64,000 nt of DNA from Pseudoalteromonas ulvae UL12 (lineage in GTDB: Bacteria; Pseudomonadota; Gammaproteobacteria; Enterobacterales; Alteromonadaceae): the NCBI RefSeq assembly GCF_014925405.1, contig NZ_AQHJ01000033.1, positions 62,001 to 126,000 on the forward strand, given 5' to 3'. The translations under genes and the position numbers were made by a program. Position 1 is the stretch's first letter. Every line of letters starts with the position of its first letter. Below the pieces are notes generated by a model, which searched no databases, was not told the DNA's origin, and saw only the letters and a list, made by a program, of their open reading frames with translations. Shown in pieces: positions 10,514 to 18,660 of the stretch.

Positions 10514-10523
10514 ATATGTTAAG

Positions 10524-11093
10524 TTAGATTTTGCCAACTAGGTCTAATGATGGTGCTAATGTCTCTTCACCTGGCTGCCATGATGCTGGACATACTTCGC
10601 CATCGTGACCGGCAACATATTGCGCAGCTTGGATTTTACGAAGTAACTCAGTTGCTGAGCGGCCGATACCTAAGTCGTGAGTTTCGATAATTTTGATTTC
10701 ACCTTCAGGATTGAGTACAAATGTACCGCGAAGTGCTAAACCATCTTCTTCAATCATCACACCAAAATTGCGAGTGATGCGGCCAGTTGGGTCGCCAATC
10801 ATAGGAAATTGTACTTTTCCAATTGTGTCTGACGAGTCATGCCATGCTTTATGTGCAAAGTGTGTGTCGGTTGAAACTGAGTAAACTTCAACACCTAGTT
10901 CTTGTAGTTTTGCGTAGTTGTCTGCTAAATCACCTAACTCCGTTGGGCACACAAAGGTGAAATCGGCTGGGTAGAAAAACACGACTGACCACTTTCCTAG
11001 TAAGTCTTGTTCAGTAAGGGCTTTAAAGTCACCGTTGTGATAAGCCATTGCGTTAAATGGTAGAAGTTTTGTATTGATAAGAGTTGTATTCAT
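10524..11093 (-). CDS. ahpC: Alkyl hydroperoxide reductase subunit C (2-Cys peroxiredoxin)
   Basis: 189 residues (E. coli 187). Peroxidatic C49 lies in FTFVCPTE and resolving C168 in EVCPASW, the hallmark of typical 2-Cys AhpC. It reduces H2O2 and organic hydroperoxides and is recycled by AhpF, the next gene downstream. A good AAAGGA ribosome binding site precedes the ATG. Regulation by OxyR is usual in this family, but I could not find a convincing OxyR site in the upstream 200 bases. Confidence 0.98.
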   Translation of the reverse strand: MNTTLINTKLLPFNAMAYHNGDFKALTEQDLLGKWSVVFFYPADFTFVCPTELGDLADNYAKLQELGVEVYSVSTDTHFAHKAWHDSSDTIGKVQFPMIGDPTGRITRNFGVMIEEDGLALRGTFVLNPEGEIKIIETHDLGIGRSATELLRKIQAAQYVAGHDGEVCPASWQPGEETLAPSLDLVGKI

Positions 11094-11151
11094 TGTTCTA
11101 TCCTTTTTAAGGTTTAATAAAATGTGGAGCAGTTGTGCTGCTGTGATGAAA

Positions 11152-11180
11152 AGAATATGAGATTTAGATTGTGTGGTAAA
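11152..11180 (-). promoter_or_regulatory. Candidate sigma-70 promoter of ahpCF
   Basis: On the minus strand a TTTACC -35-like element and a TATTCT -10-like element are separated by 17 bases, about 60 bases before the ahpC start codon. Each box matches the consensus at four of six positions. A modest promoter would suit an activated gene, but this is only a pattern match. Confidence 0.35.
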
Positions 11181-11370
11181 ATTGATTAATTGAATTGTAG
11201 TGTTCTAAAAAGTTGATGGATAAATGACGAGAGTTTAAATGAGGGCTTTTTTACTGGCTGGGGCGTGCAAAAATACTATACTTAAAGACCAAGCTGTTTA
11301 AAAAACACTCTTGGCATGCTTCTTGTTTAATAAATTGAGTATGACAAAAAATTGGCCAAGTGGAGGCAAC

Positions 11371-11784
11371 ATGCAAATTAACAGTGAATTAATGACTGGT
11401 GTAACAGCAAGTCCAGAAACAAATCAAGAAATCTTAACCATGCTCGGTATGCAAGAGCACCAAGGTGATATTCAGTATCACGTATATCACACCATTGCAG
11501 ATAACAAAGAAGTGTATTGTTGTTTGTCTGGTGGTGTCGTTGAAAACAATGAAATTATGTTTACCCCAGTCGGGTTAGGTGCATTTGAAGCATTGACGCG
11601 AATCAAACCAGAGCAAGAGCAGTATTTTGCCGAAGAGCTCAAAATCGAAAATGGTTCGATTAAGGCGCAAATCGAAGAGATTTTGGCGAAAGTCCCAGAT
11701 CAGTCAAAAGTCTGCTTTATTGGTGACATGACTGGTGATTTGAAAGAGTCTATCGCAGAGCTATTTCCTTTAGCATTGAACTAA
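11371..11784 (+). CDS. Hypothetical cytosolic protein, 137 aa
   Basis: Not recognised. The ATG at 11371 has GTGGAGG at good spacing and is preferred over an upstream in-frame start (11311) that lacks a ribosome binding site. The protein is acidic and soluble, with no signal peptide or membrane segment. It contains a Cys-Cys pair (VYCCLSGG) and a late CFIGDMTGDL segment that could be a strand-turn-helix. It stands alone with its own terminator, next to the peroxide genes but facing away from them; a link to stress is possible but unproven. Confidence 0.75.
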   Translation: MQINSELMTGVTASPETNQEILTMLGMQEHQGDIQYHVYHTIADNKEVYCCLSGGVVENNEIMFTPVGLGAFEALTRIKPEQEQYFAEELKIENGSIKAQIEEILAKVPDQSKVCFIGDMTGDLKESIAELFPLALN

Positions 11785-11810
11785 TGTACCTTAAAAGCCT
11801 GCACTAAAAG

Positions 11811-11832
11811 CGGATCATTGATCCGTTTTTTT
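11811..11832 (+). terminator. Rho-independent terminator
   Basis: Six-base stem CGGATC / GATCCG with a three-base loop and seven T, 27 bases after the preceding stop codon. Confidence 0.85.
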
Positions 11833-11925
11833 ATGGCTAAAATTAGCTCATGATGATTTATTCAGAAGCAGTTAAGTTAATTGAGTTTAAAGTGTTTATA
11901 AGATTTAAAGTGACTGGAGAAAAAC

Positions 11926-12414
11926 ATGACAGGTTTTAAAAAATTATTCTGTGTGATTGCGATGTCTAGCCCATTCATCGTAAATGCTGGTGAAGCATCG
12001 GTTACGTGGGGAGATTTAAAAGATTTCCGAGATGTTAGGCCAAGTAATGAAGTACGTGGCTCTTACCACAAACGTATTCAAAGCCAGTTTGAAAAGCACT
12101 TTATGGAATTATCTGCGCAACTTCCTGATGGATATAAATTAGGTGTGAAAGTGACTGATATTGACTTAGCTGGTGATGTAAATTTTTCAGGCTCTCGTGA
12201 GATGCGTATTGTGAAGCCAATCTTTTTTCCACGAGTTGAGTTTAATTATGTGCTGACAGATGGTGCTGGAAAATTGATTGATAAAGCAGATGTATCTATT
12301 AAAGACATGAGCTTTATGGATAAAATAAAGCGCGGCAGAGACGAAGAATTCCACTATGAGAAACGGTTAATTACAGAGTGGTTTGATAAAGAGCTTATGC
12401 CCAAGATTCAGTAA
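11926..12414 (+). CDS. DUF3016 domain protein, exported
   Basis: 162 residues with a cleavable signal peptide (about residues 1-22, ending VNAGEA). The mature part begins with VTWGDLKDFRDVRP, the pattern I know from DUF3016 proteins of marine gammaproteobacteria. The remaining sequence alternates short strands (MRIVKPIFFPRVEFNYVL) and a C-terminal charged helix. It is probably periplasmic. No molecular function is established for the family. GGAG lies before the ATG. It is monocistronic by context. Confidence 0.8.
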   Translation: MTGFKKLFCVIAMSSPFIVNAGEASVTWGDLKDFRDVRPSNEVRGSYHKRIQSQFEKHFMELSAQLPDGYKLGVKVTDIDLAGDVNFSGSREMRIVKPIFFPRVEFNYVLTDGAGKLIDKADVSIKDMSFMDKIKRGRDEEFHYEKRLITEWFDKELMPKIQ

Positions 12415-12449
12415 CACTTCTTTATTTTCTCGCTCATAAATAATCAATC

Positions 12450-12471
12450 GCGGCACTTACAACAGTGCCGC
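12450..12471. terminator. Convergent hairpin at the end of the small gene at 12457
   Basis: Eight-base perfect stem GCGGCACT / AGTGCCGC with a six-base loop. It overlaps the stop codon of the minus-strand small gene and lies 36 bases after the DUF3016 gene. The T content downstream is poor on both strands, so this may be a weak bidirectional terminator or an mRNA end-protecting hairpin. Confidence 0.5.
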
Positions 12472-12774
12472 TATTTCGTTGTAGAGTTTACTTGCTTGAT
12501 CAGCATTGAGTTTGCCTTGTGAACTTGATTGCCCAATGGTTGAACTAACACGCACGACTTCATTACCTTGCTCAGCATTACGCTCACGCTGTGAAGTGGG
12601 TTCTTCTTGAGGTAAGCGTTGTAAATCTGTTGCTTGGTCAGAAATAGAGACGACATCAGCTGTTAATTGCTGTAACGATGGCAGCTGGTTGAAGGGTTCT
12701 GCTTGAGATGTTGACAGGCGCTCGGAACCAGCACTTTGAGGAGTGTTGGTGCTTGGAGCGATAGATGTATTCAT
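12457..12774 (-). CDS. Hypothetical small polar protein, 105 aa
   Basis: Not assigned to a family. A strong AGGAGG lies five bases before the ATG, which supports real translation. The sequence is Ser/Gln/Thr-rich and low in hydrophobics in the first 80 residues, likely disordered. It ends in a short amphipathic helix (ADQASKLYNEIAALL). Similar polar proteins with a conserved C-terminal helix occur in Shewanella and Pseudoalteromonas, to my recollection, without known function. The next minus-strand gene (12865) and the divergent YjfB-like gene (13237) are similarly small. Confidence 0.7.
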   Translation of the reverse strand: MNTSIAPSTNTPQSAGSERLSTSQAEPFNQLPSLQQLTADVVSISDQATDLQRLPQEEPTSQRERNAEQGNEVVRVSSTIGQSSSQGKLNADQASKLYNEIAALL

Positions 12775-12864
12775 TTGAGCCTCCTACACGAATAAAGACT
12801 CTCGTATAAGTGAGACAAAGTATAGGCAGTAAACGTGATTACTGCCATTAAAGGCGAGGAATAT

Positions 12865-13167
12865 TCACACGCCAGTCTTAAAGTCACTCAATAAACGATG
12901 TAACTGCTGTAATTTTAGCACAGTCGTTTTTAACTGCTCCTGATCGAGTGTCTCTTGTTGGCTGAGCGCTTCAACATCAGTAGCAACATCAAGCACATAG
13001 GGTTTAAAACGTTTAGCTTCGACGCTAAAAGCTGAGTCTTTAGAAAATAAAGCTGCGAATTTACCTTTACCTTGCTTTGCTAGTTCATCTAATTGCAGAT
13101 CTGCATCTAATGCTTGACGATAAACAATCTTTAAATTGTTATTTAATTGCTCAATGATGGAATTCAT
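12865..13167 (-). CDS. Hypothetical helical protein, 100 aa
   Basis: Unrecognised cytosolic protein, predicted almost wholly helical with heptad-like leucines (LNNNLKIVYRQALDADLQLDEL; LQQLHRLLSDF) and a basic loop in the middle. AGGG lies six bases before the ATG. It may form an operon with the 105-residue gene downstream (90-base gap). No signal peptide and no enzyme motif. Size and composition would suit a small structural or adaptor protein, which is inference only. Confidence 0.7.
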   Translation of the reverse strand: MNSIIEQLNNNLKIVYRQALDADLQLDELAKQGKGKFAALFSKDSAFSVEAKRFKPYVLDVATDVEALSQQETLDQEQLKTTVLKLQQLHRLLSDFKTGV

Positions 13168-13236
13168 TATTAACCCTAAAGTTTGTTCAAAATCGGTCGC
13201 TATAATAAAGGTTAAGAACCAAAAAGTCAGTGTGAT

Positions 13237-13440
13237 ATGAATATTAATTCAAATTCTTTAGTACCAATGAATCACTCCGAAGGAGCTGCTGTTTATACCG
13301 CTGCTTTGAGTAAATCACATCAGAAGCTAGAAGGGCAAGCTGCGCTAGCTTTATTGCAAGCGTCAGCACAAGTGACCGCGAGCCTACCTAGTAGCCCTCC
13401 TTCAGCGACGCTTGGAGCTAATGTTGATGTGTGGGTTTAG
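13237..13440 (+). CDS. YjfB-like putative motility protein, 67 aa
   Basis: Short protein with an N-terminal Asn/Ser-rich part, a central Ala-rich helix (GQAALALLQASAQV) and a C-terminal LGANVDVWV segment. The helix followed by a Pro/Ser linker and LGxxxDVxV ending matches the YjfB family of small putative motility proteins as I remember it. It is divergent from the 100-residue helical gene, with 69 bases between. The similarity is short, so the family call is tentative. The start ATG has only a weak ribosome binding site. Confidence 0.55.
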   Translation: MNINSNSLVPMNHSEGAAVYTAALSKSHQKLEGQAALALLQASAQVTASLPSSPPSATLGANVDVWV

Positions 13441-13453
13441 CTAAAAGTACTTT

Positions 13454-14464
13454 TTATAACCCTAAATCAATAGGGGTTTTACTTTTCTCACCACCTAACT
13501 CTCTGACTAGTTTTGGCACCAGAAATCCTGGGAGCTGATTTAATACGTCTATCATCAACTGCTTTGCTTGCTCATCACTTATTTCAAAATGACTGGCGCC
13601 TTCAACTTTATCAAGTAGATGCAGATAATAAGGTAAAATATCCGCTTCGAATAACGCCTCACTTAACGCTACTTGCGCTGCCGTCGTATCGTTGATGCCT
13701 TTTAGCAGCACAGCCTGATTTAATAACGTCACGCCAGCACTTTTTAACTGACGAATTTTGTCACTGAGGGCCTTATCAATCTCATTGGCGTGATTAATAT
13801 GTGTGACCATGATTGTTTTTAATCGTGTTTTTTTCAGTATTTGACAAAGCGTTTCGGTTATCCGATTTGGGATCACAACGGGAAGGCGAGTGTGGATCCT
13901 TAGTCGCGTGACGGTTTGAATTTTTTCTAGCTGCTCAACAAACCAATTTAATTGCTCATCATTGGCCATTAATGGATCGCCACCACTTAGGATTACTTCA
14001 TTTATTTGTGGGTGGGCGGCAATATAAGCAAGCGGCTCCTGCATAGCTCGCTTATTTAAATGATTATCTTGATACGGAAAATGGCGTCTAAAACAATACC
14101 GACAATTGACCGCGCATCCAGTTCTGAAAATAATAAGAACACGGGAAGAATATTTGTGTAATAAGCCTGGAACTTCATTTTTTTGTTCTTTAAGAGGGTC
14201 TGAGCTATATCCTGCTTTTTTTAAAAACTCTTGGCGCAACGGCAGCACTTGCTGTAGCAAAGGATCATTGAAATTACCCTTTTGCATTTTGGCAATAAAA
14301 GGCAGGGGAACGCGCATAGCGAATAAAGAACGTGCCTCAGCATCTTCTACGTACAAATTACTGTCAATATTGAGCATTTCTAATAGCTTTTTAGGTTCAG
14401 AAACAGCTAAACTTAATTCTTTTTGCCAGTCAGTATGCAAATTTGCTTCAATTGTTTGTATCAT
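13454..14464 (-). CDS. epmB: EF-P beta-lysylation protein EpmB (lysine 2,3-aminomutase family)
   Basis: Radical SAM enzyme with the cluster motif CAVNCRYC (C117, C121, C124 from the chosen start). It converts alpha-lysine to beta-lysine for attachment to EF-P. The start is set at ATG 14464, giving 337 residues beginning [17 protein letters not shown], which matches the start of E. coli EpmB (342 aa). A GTG at 14503 would add 13 residues but runs to the efp start. It is divergent from efp with only 40 bases between the start codons, and epmA follows efp, so the whole modification pathway is together. Confidence 0.95.
   Translation of the reverse strand: MIQTIEANLHTDWQKELSLAVSEPKKLLEMLNIDSNLYVEDAEARSLFAMRVPLPFIAKMQKGNFNDPLLQQVLPLRQEFLKKAGYSSDPLKEQKNEVPGLLHKYSSRVLIIFRTGCAVNCRYCFRRHFPYQDNHLNKRAMQEPLAYIAAHPQINEVILSGGDPLMANDEQLNWFVEQLEKIQTVTRLRIHTRLPVVIPNRITETLCQILKKTRLKTIMVTHINHANEIDKALSDKIRQLKSAGVTLLNQAVLLKGINDTTAAQVALSEALFEADILPYYLHLLDKVEGASHFEISDEQAKQLMIDVLNQLPGFLVPKLVRELGGEKSKTPIDLGL
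13458..13480 (+). terminator. Terminator-like hairpin after the YjfB-like gene
   Basis: Stem AACCCTA / TAGGGGTT with one unpaired G and a loop of about six bases, followed by TTTTACTTTT on the plus strand. It lies within the last codons of the convergent epmB gene, so any function is for the plus-strand transcript. Confidence 0.5.
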
Positions 14465-14504
14465 AGGCCGGTATATTACTCGAATTTTATTGATAGAGGA
14501 CACG

Positions 14505-15074
14505 ATGGCGAATTATAGCACTAACGAATTCAAGGCTGGTCTAAAAATAATGATGGATGGTGAGCCATGCAACATTTTAGAAAATGAAATGGTTAAACCA
14601 GGTAAAGGTCAGGCGTTTAACCGAGTGCGGATCCGTAAATTGATCTCTGGCAAAGTGTTAGAAAAAACGTTTAAGTCGGGTGACTCTGTAGAAGGTGCTG
14701 ATGTAATGGATACCGATTTAGGGTATTTATACACAGATGGTGAGTTCTGGCACTTCATGAACAATGAGACATTCGAGCAAATCGCCGCTGATGAGAAAGC
14801 TGTTGGCGAGAATGTTAAATGGTTAGTTGAAAACGACGTATGTACTATTACGTTGTGGAATGGCAGCCCAATTGCTGTGTCTCCACCTAATTTTGTTGAA
14901 TTAGAAATCACTGAAACAGATCCTGGCTTAAAAGGTGATACGGCAGGTACTGGCGGTAAACCAGCGACTTTAAGCACAGGTGCAGTCGTACGTGTACCAT
15001 TATTTGTTCAAATTGGCGAAGTGATCAAAGTAGATACTCGCAGTGGCGAATATGTGAGTCGTGTAGGTAAATAA
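14505..15074 (+). CDS. efp: Elongation factor P
   Basis: 189 residues (E. coli 188) from ATG 14505, which has AGAGGA upstream. The reading frame extends far upstream, but that part is antisense to epmB and is not used. Lys34 sits in the conserved loop KPGKGQAF, the site that EpmB and EpmA modify with beta-lysine. EF-P rescues ribosomes stalled at polyproline. The three-domain KOW/OB/OB layout fits the length. Confidence 0.98.
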   Translation: MANYSTNEFKAGLKIMMDGEPCNILENEMVKPGKGQAFNRVRIRKLISGKVLEKTFKSGDSVEGADVMDTDLGYLYTDGEFWHFMNNETFEQIAADEKAVGENVKWLVENDVCTITLWNGSPIAVSPPNFVELEITETDPGLKGDTAGTGGKPATLSTGAVVRVPLFVQIGEVIKVDTRSGEYVSRVGK

Positions 15075-15097
15075 GCCTCACTTTTAGAGATATAAAG

Positions 15098-15121
15098 TCC
15101 CAGCTTTAGCTGGGATTTTTT
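15098..15121 (+). terminator. Terminator between efp and epmA
   Basis: Seven-base stem TCCCAGC / GCTGGGA with a TTTA loop, then six T. It separates highly expressed efp from epmA, whose start is only 13 bases further on, so epmA probably depends on read-through or its own promoter. Confidence 0.8.
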
Positions 15122-15134
15122 ATGGGAGCAATTT

Positions 15135-16103
15135 ATGCAGCATTGGCAACCAAGCAGTTCTAATCAGCATTTGCGCAAGCGCGCAGCGATTATTCGCCAA
15201 ATTAGAGAGTTCTTTTATCAGCGCAATGTCTTGGAAGTTGACACTCCGTTGCTGTCTCAGGCGAGTGTGACAGATGTTCATTTGAGTAGTTTTTCAACAG
15301 AGTTTGTCGGCCCTGGGTTTGCTAAAGGGTTGACACTCTATTTGCAAACGTCGCCTGAATTTGCCATGAAACGTTTGTTAGCCGCTGATTTGGGCGCGAT
15401 TTATCAACTAGGTAAGGCGTTTAGGAATGAAGAGGCGGGTCGTCATCATAATCCTGAGTTTACTATGCTTGAATGGTATCGACCTGGGTTTGATCACTTT
15501 GATTTAATGCAGGAAATATCAGAACTATTAACCGTAGTTTTAGGCACTACAAAGGTTCAGCGTCTCACTTATCAACAAGCATTCGAGCAAGTATTGAGTG
15601 TTGATCCTCTCAGTGCTACTTTGGAGCAACTTCAGCAAATATGCCAACAACAAGGTTTTGCCGAGATTGCGGCCCATGAAACAGATCGAGATACATTGCT
15701 GCAGCTGTTATTTTCGATGTGTGTAGAAACACAAATAGGGCAAACAGAACCGTGTTTTGTTTATCATTTTCCTGCCACGCAAGCGGCATTGGCTCAGTTA
15801 TGTCCTGAAAATAATCAAGTGGCAGAGCGATTCGAGCTTTATTATAAGAATATGGAGCTGGCTAACGGCTTTCACGAATTAACTGATGCAGACGAGCAAT
15901 TAAAGCGCTTTAATGAAGATAATATCAAGCGCCGTGCTGCGGGTCGTCATGAAGTGCCAATCGATCGCAATTTAATCGCAGCTCTTGAAAGTGGCATTGA
16001 GCCCTGTGCTGGAGTGGCCATTGGAGTCGACCGTTTAATTATGCTCGCTTTAGAGTGCACTCATATTAAAGAAGTACTGAGCTTTGATGTAACGCGCGCC
16101 TAA
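15135..16103 (+). CDS. epmA: EF-P lysine ligase EpmA (GenX/PoxA)
   Basis: 322 residues (E. coli 325). It resembles the catalytic core of class II lysyl-tRNA synthetase without the anticodon-binding domain. Motif 2 region is [20 protein letters not shown] and motif 3 is [12 protein letters not shown]. It activates (R)-beta-lysine and transfers it to Lys34 of EF-P. GGGAGC lies before the ATG. It ends in a convergent arrangement with the chemoreceptor gene, separated by a long inverted repeat. Confidence 0.96.
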   Translation: MQHWQPSSSNQHLRKRAAIIRQIREFFYQRNVLEVDTPLLSQASVTDVHLSSFSTEFVGPGFAKGLTLYLQTSPEFAMKRLLAADLGAIYQLGKAFRNEEAGRHHNPEFTMLEWYRPGFDHFDLMQEISELLTVVLGTTKVQRLTYQQAFEQVLSVDPLSATLEQLQQICQQQGFAEIAAHETDRDTLLQLLFSMCVETQIGQTEPCFVYHFPATQAALAQLCPENNQVAERFELYYKNMELANGFHELTDADEQLKRFNEDNIKRRAAGRHEVPIDRNLIAALESGIEPCAGVAIGVDRLIMLALECTHIKEVLSFDVTRA

Positions 16104-16108
16104 TTGCC

Positions 16109-16146
16109 AAGAGCTGCAATAATTTAGATAAATTGTTGCAGCTCTT
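16109..16146. terminator. Long convergent inverted repeat between epmA and the chemoreceptor gene
   Basis: A 17-base stem (AAGAGCTGCAATAATTT against AAATTGTTGCAGCTCTT, one G-T wobble) with a four-base loop. It spans the last codons of the minus-strand chemoreceptor and starts six bases after the epmA stop. There is no strong T-run, so it may work as a bidirectional mRNA end or a weak terminator. Confidence 0.6.
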
Positions 16147-17344
16147 GCTGTGTTTCACTTGTTTTTTGCATCAATAATTGGTTATCCGCCACCGCCGCGG
16201 TTATTTGCTGATTAGCCTCTTGGCGCAGCGATACTATTTGCTCAACATATTGATGGGTTTGCTGTTGAGTTTGTTCGAGCAAATGAACCGCATCGACAAT
16301 GTTTTGCAATTGCTGCTGGCTATTTTCAAATTCGGTAACCATCTCATCAAATACAGAAGAAGTATTCGCAATCGCTTGTTCTGCTCCGCTTGATTGTGCG
16401 ATCAGCTTTTCTGATTCTTGGTTTGTCTCACCCACAAGGTGATTCATTTGATTGATGAATTCGCTAATTTGTCGTGTTGCGTCATTTACTTTTACAGATA
16501 ATGTCCGTACTTCGTCAGCAACCACCGCAAATCCTCTACCCGCCTCTCCGGCACGAGCTGCTTCAATTGCTGCGTTTAATGCCAATAAATTGGTTTGGTC
16601 TGAAAACTCTTCAACCATTTTTAAAATACTGCGGATATTTTCAGAGTTTTGCTTCAGACCAGCAATTGTTTGTGAAAAGCTGTTTAATAATAAAGTGATT
16701 TGACCGACTTGACTGACAATACTTTGTAATGAATGTGCGGAGGCATGAATACGGGCTAAATTGGCTTTATTTGTGGTAAACACTTGGTCTGTATTGCCCG
16801 CAATTTGCTCAAGACTTTGTGTCACATCTGCTGAGGTTGCAAAAATCGCTTCGCTGACTTGAGTTTGTTGTTCACCAAGTTGTGCTGTAATGGCCATGGA
16901 TTCATTGACACTTAAATTGCTTTGTGTCGCAGATTCAGCTGTTTTATAAGTGTTTTTTAAAATCCCAGATAAACGCGAGACAAAGGTATTATATTGTTCG
17001 CTCAGCTCTCTAAACTCATCAAACGTAAACTGAGGTAAGTGGCTGGCAAGATCAGCTTGCTGATTGTTGATATTTTGCAGGGCATCTCGCATTGCCTTGA
17101 TGGGGCGCACAATTAAAAAACGTAAGTAAAAAAGAGTGAAAAAGAATACTCCGCCTACTAAAGCGCACAATAACCAAAACATCATCATAGGTTCATTTTG
17201 ATGCGTTAAAACGTCATAGAGCCATGCAAGTGTAATCAACTGAAATAAATAGACAAAACTCAGGTTGCCAAAGATTTTTCGTGAGAGAGTGAAAAAAAAG
17301 GTTTGTTCTATCTTTTGATATAAATTCATAAATCCCGTTGCCAT
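16124..17344 (-). CDS. Methyl-accepting chemotaxis protein without a periplasmic sensor domain
   Basis: 406 residues. Two closely spaced transmembrane helices lie at about 30-50 and 53-75 with almost no periplasmic loop. A HAMP-like region follows, then the MCP signalling domain with hairpin tip [19 protein letters not shown] and [12 protein letters not shown]. Without a Cache or 4-helix sensor it would sense an intramembrane or cytoplasmic cue, or respond through a partner. The 171-residue gene 17 bases upstream in the same unit is the obvious candidate partner. AGGT lies before the chosen ATG; an internal ATG five codons in is an alternative. Confidence 0.92.
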   Translation of the reverse strand: MATGFMNLYQKIEQTFFFTLSRKIFGNLSFVYLFQLITLAWLYDVLTHQNEPMMMFWLLCALVGGVFFFTLFYLRFLIVRPIKAMRDALQNINNQQADLASHLPQFTFDEFRELSEQYNTFVSRLSGILKNTYKTAESATQSNLSVNESMAITAQLGEQQTQVSEAIFATSADVTQSLEQIAGNTDQVFTTNKANLARIHASAHSLQSIVSQVGQITLLLNSFSQTIAGLKQNSENIRSILKMVEEFSDQTNLLALNAAIEAARAGEAGRGFAVVADEVRTLSVKVNDATRQISEFINQMNHLVGETNQESEKLIAQSSGAEQAIANTSSVFDEMVTEFENSQQQLQNIVDAVHLLEQTQQQTHQYVEQIVSLRQEANQQITAAVADNQLLMQKTSETQQELQQFI

Positions 17345-17361
17345 TTCATTACCTATTTAAT

Positions 17362-17877
17362 TTAAAACAGTTCAATCTCGTCGTCTTGCTCATCAATAGA
17401 CGATTGATGCAGGCTTAATGCTTCTTCAATGCCTTTCCCAGACATAATGGCTTGATGGATCACATGTTCAGATGCCATCGAGTAGCTGGCAAGAATATGT
17501 GAACGCAATTCTAGCCATTTATTATCATCGGCTAAGGTACCATTATCTTGAATTAATTTACCCAGTAAGTCTAAATTATCAATGACATGGTTCAGTTGTT
17601 GGGAAAGGCGATCATAAAACTGAAAGGCGATAATGCTTTGTGTTACGTGTGTGCTCATTATTTGATGCAGAGCGTCTATTTCTTCATCACTCGACAGATC
17701 TAAACGTTTAACGATGGCTTCTAATTGCGGGCATAAATCAACTAAGTTTTGGAAGCTTTGAGTCAATTGAGCAACATCTGTATCACTTTGCTGTAAGCTG
17801 AGTTTCATTTGTGCACGACAAAGTTGCAGGAGGCGTTGTGTTTCTAAACGAAAGCAAAAATCATCAGGCTCATTCAT
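17362..17877 (-). CDS. Hypothetical helical protein paired with a chemoreceptor, 171 aa
   Basis: Cytosolic, acidic and helical, with no signal peptide. A central segment, IIAFQFYDRLSQQLNHV at about residues 83-99, is reminiscent of the conserved core of CheZ-like helical bundles (QDFQDLTGQ in CheZ), but the match is too loose to call. The protein ends in a very acidic tail (DEQDDEIELF), similar in idea to a short peptide for docking. GGAG lies five bases before the ATG. Co-transcription with the downstream chemoreceptor is likely. Confidence 0.75.
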   Translation of the reverse strand: MNEPDDFCFRLETQRLLQLCRAQMKLSLQQSDTDVAQLTQSFQNLVDLCPQLEAIVKRLDLSSDEEIDALHQIMSTHVTQSIIAFQFYDRLSQQLNHVIDNLDLLGKLIQDNGTLADDNKWLELRSHILASYSMASEHVIHQAIMSGKGIEEALSLHQSSIDEQDDEIELF

Positions 17878-17952
17878 TTAAACTCCAATAAAATAACCCT
17901 CTATATTATGAGGTTTTTAAATACTGAGTTTAAGTATTAGCTATGCTTAGTA

Positions 17953-18660
17953 TTATTCAAGTTTGGTGAGTTCAATAAATGATTTAGTTTTACAGGGAAA
18001 GTTACTGAATATCCCATCAATGCCTAATTGATGCATGCGTTTTATATCGTCATATTTATCAACCGTGTAAGCATATATCTCTAACCCCCGACTATGTGCA
18101 TCAGCAACAAACTCCGCATTGACAAAGTCTTTATCGACGTGGACGCTGTATGCCTCTAAGTCACTTGCAAATTGGGCATAACCTAACGGAATTGAGCTAG
18201 TTAATGCGCCTAATTTTATCCACGGTAAGTACCGTTTCATTTCGAGTAGTTGATGGTGATTAAAAGAAGAAATTAACAAATTGTCTCGACTGACCAGATT
18301 GGATTCAACAGCCGTTAATAATTGTTTGGCCAATTTATTAAGATGAGAGGTGTGTTTCAGCTCTAAATTAAGCACCACTTGGTTTTGGGTGAATTGAATA
18401 AATTCATCTAAAGTTGAAACTTGTTGCCCTAAGCCTGCATCGAGACTTTTGATTGTTTTCAAAGAGGTGTCACATACCTTGCCAGTACCATTGGTGGTGC
18501 GGTCAAGCCATGCATCATGAATAATAACATAGTCATCGAGGCAGCTTTGCACGTCGACTTCAATGCCATAGACACCGATGTCTAATGCCCGGCGAAACGC
18601 ACTCAGGGTATTTTCGGGGTGATTGCCACTCGCGCCACGATGGGCGAATACTTTCATCAT
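17953..18660 (-). CDS. Glycerophosphodiester phosphodiesterase (UgpQ/GlpQ family)
   Basis: About 235 residues of a TIM-barrel GDPD enzyme. Motif AHRGASGNHPENT lies near the N-terminus, EVDVQ follows, then HDAWLDRTTNGTG, together giving the catalytic His pair and metal-binding acids. It lacks a signal peptide, like cytosolic UgpQ. It hydrolyses glycerophosphodiesters to glycerol-3-phosphate and an alcohol. The start is ATG 18660 or the adjacent ATG 18657; both overlap the stop of the upstream permease gene (ATGATGA), with AAGGA inside that gene. The coupling suggests a shared operon with the permease. Confidence 0.93.
   Translation of the reverse strand: MMKVFAHRGASGNHPENTLSAFRRALDIGVYGIEVDVQSCLDDYVIIHDAWLDRTTNGTGKVCDTSLKTIKSLDAGLGQQVSTLDEFIQFTQNQVVLNLELKHTSHLNKLAKQLLTAVESNLVSRDNLLISSFNHHQLLEMKRYLPWIKLGALTSSIPLGYAQFASDLEAYSVHVDKDFVNAEFVADAHSRGLEIYAYTVDKYDDIKRMHQLGIDGIFSNFPCKTKSFIELTKLE

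Noticed and set aside
11094-11310. OxyR operator upstream of ahpC
   Set aside because: No convincing set of four ATAG-like half sites; AT-rich stretches match only loosely.
14106-14504. Long N-terminal extension of the efp reading frame
   Set aside because: Antisense to epmB; EF-P length and the ribosome binding site at 14505 show the true start.
17878-17952. Sigma-28 (flagellar) promoter upstream of the chemoreceptor operon
   Set aside because: TAAA N15 followed by CCTCATAA matches only about half of the downstream box.
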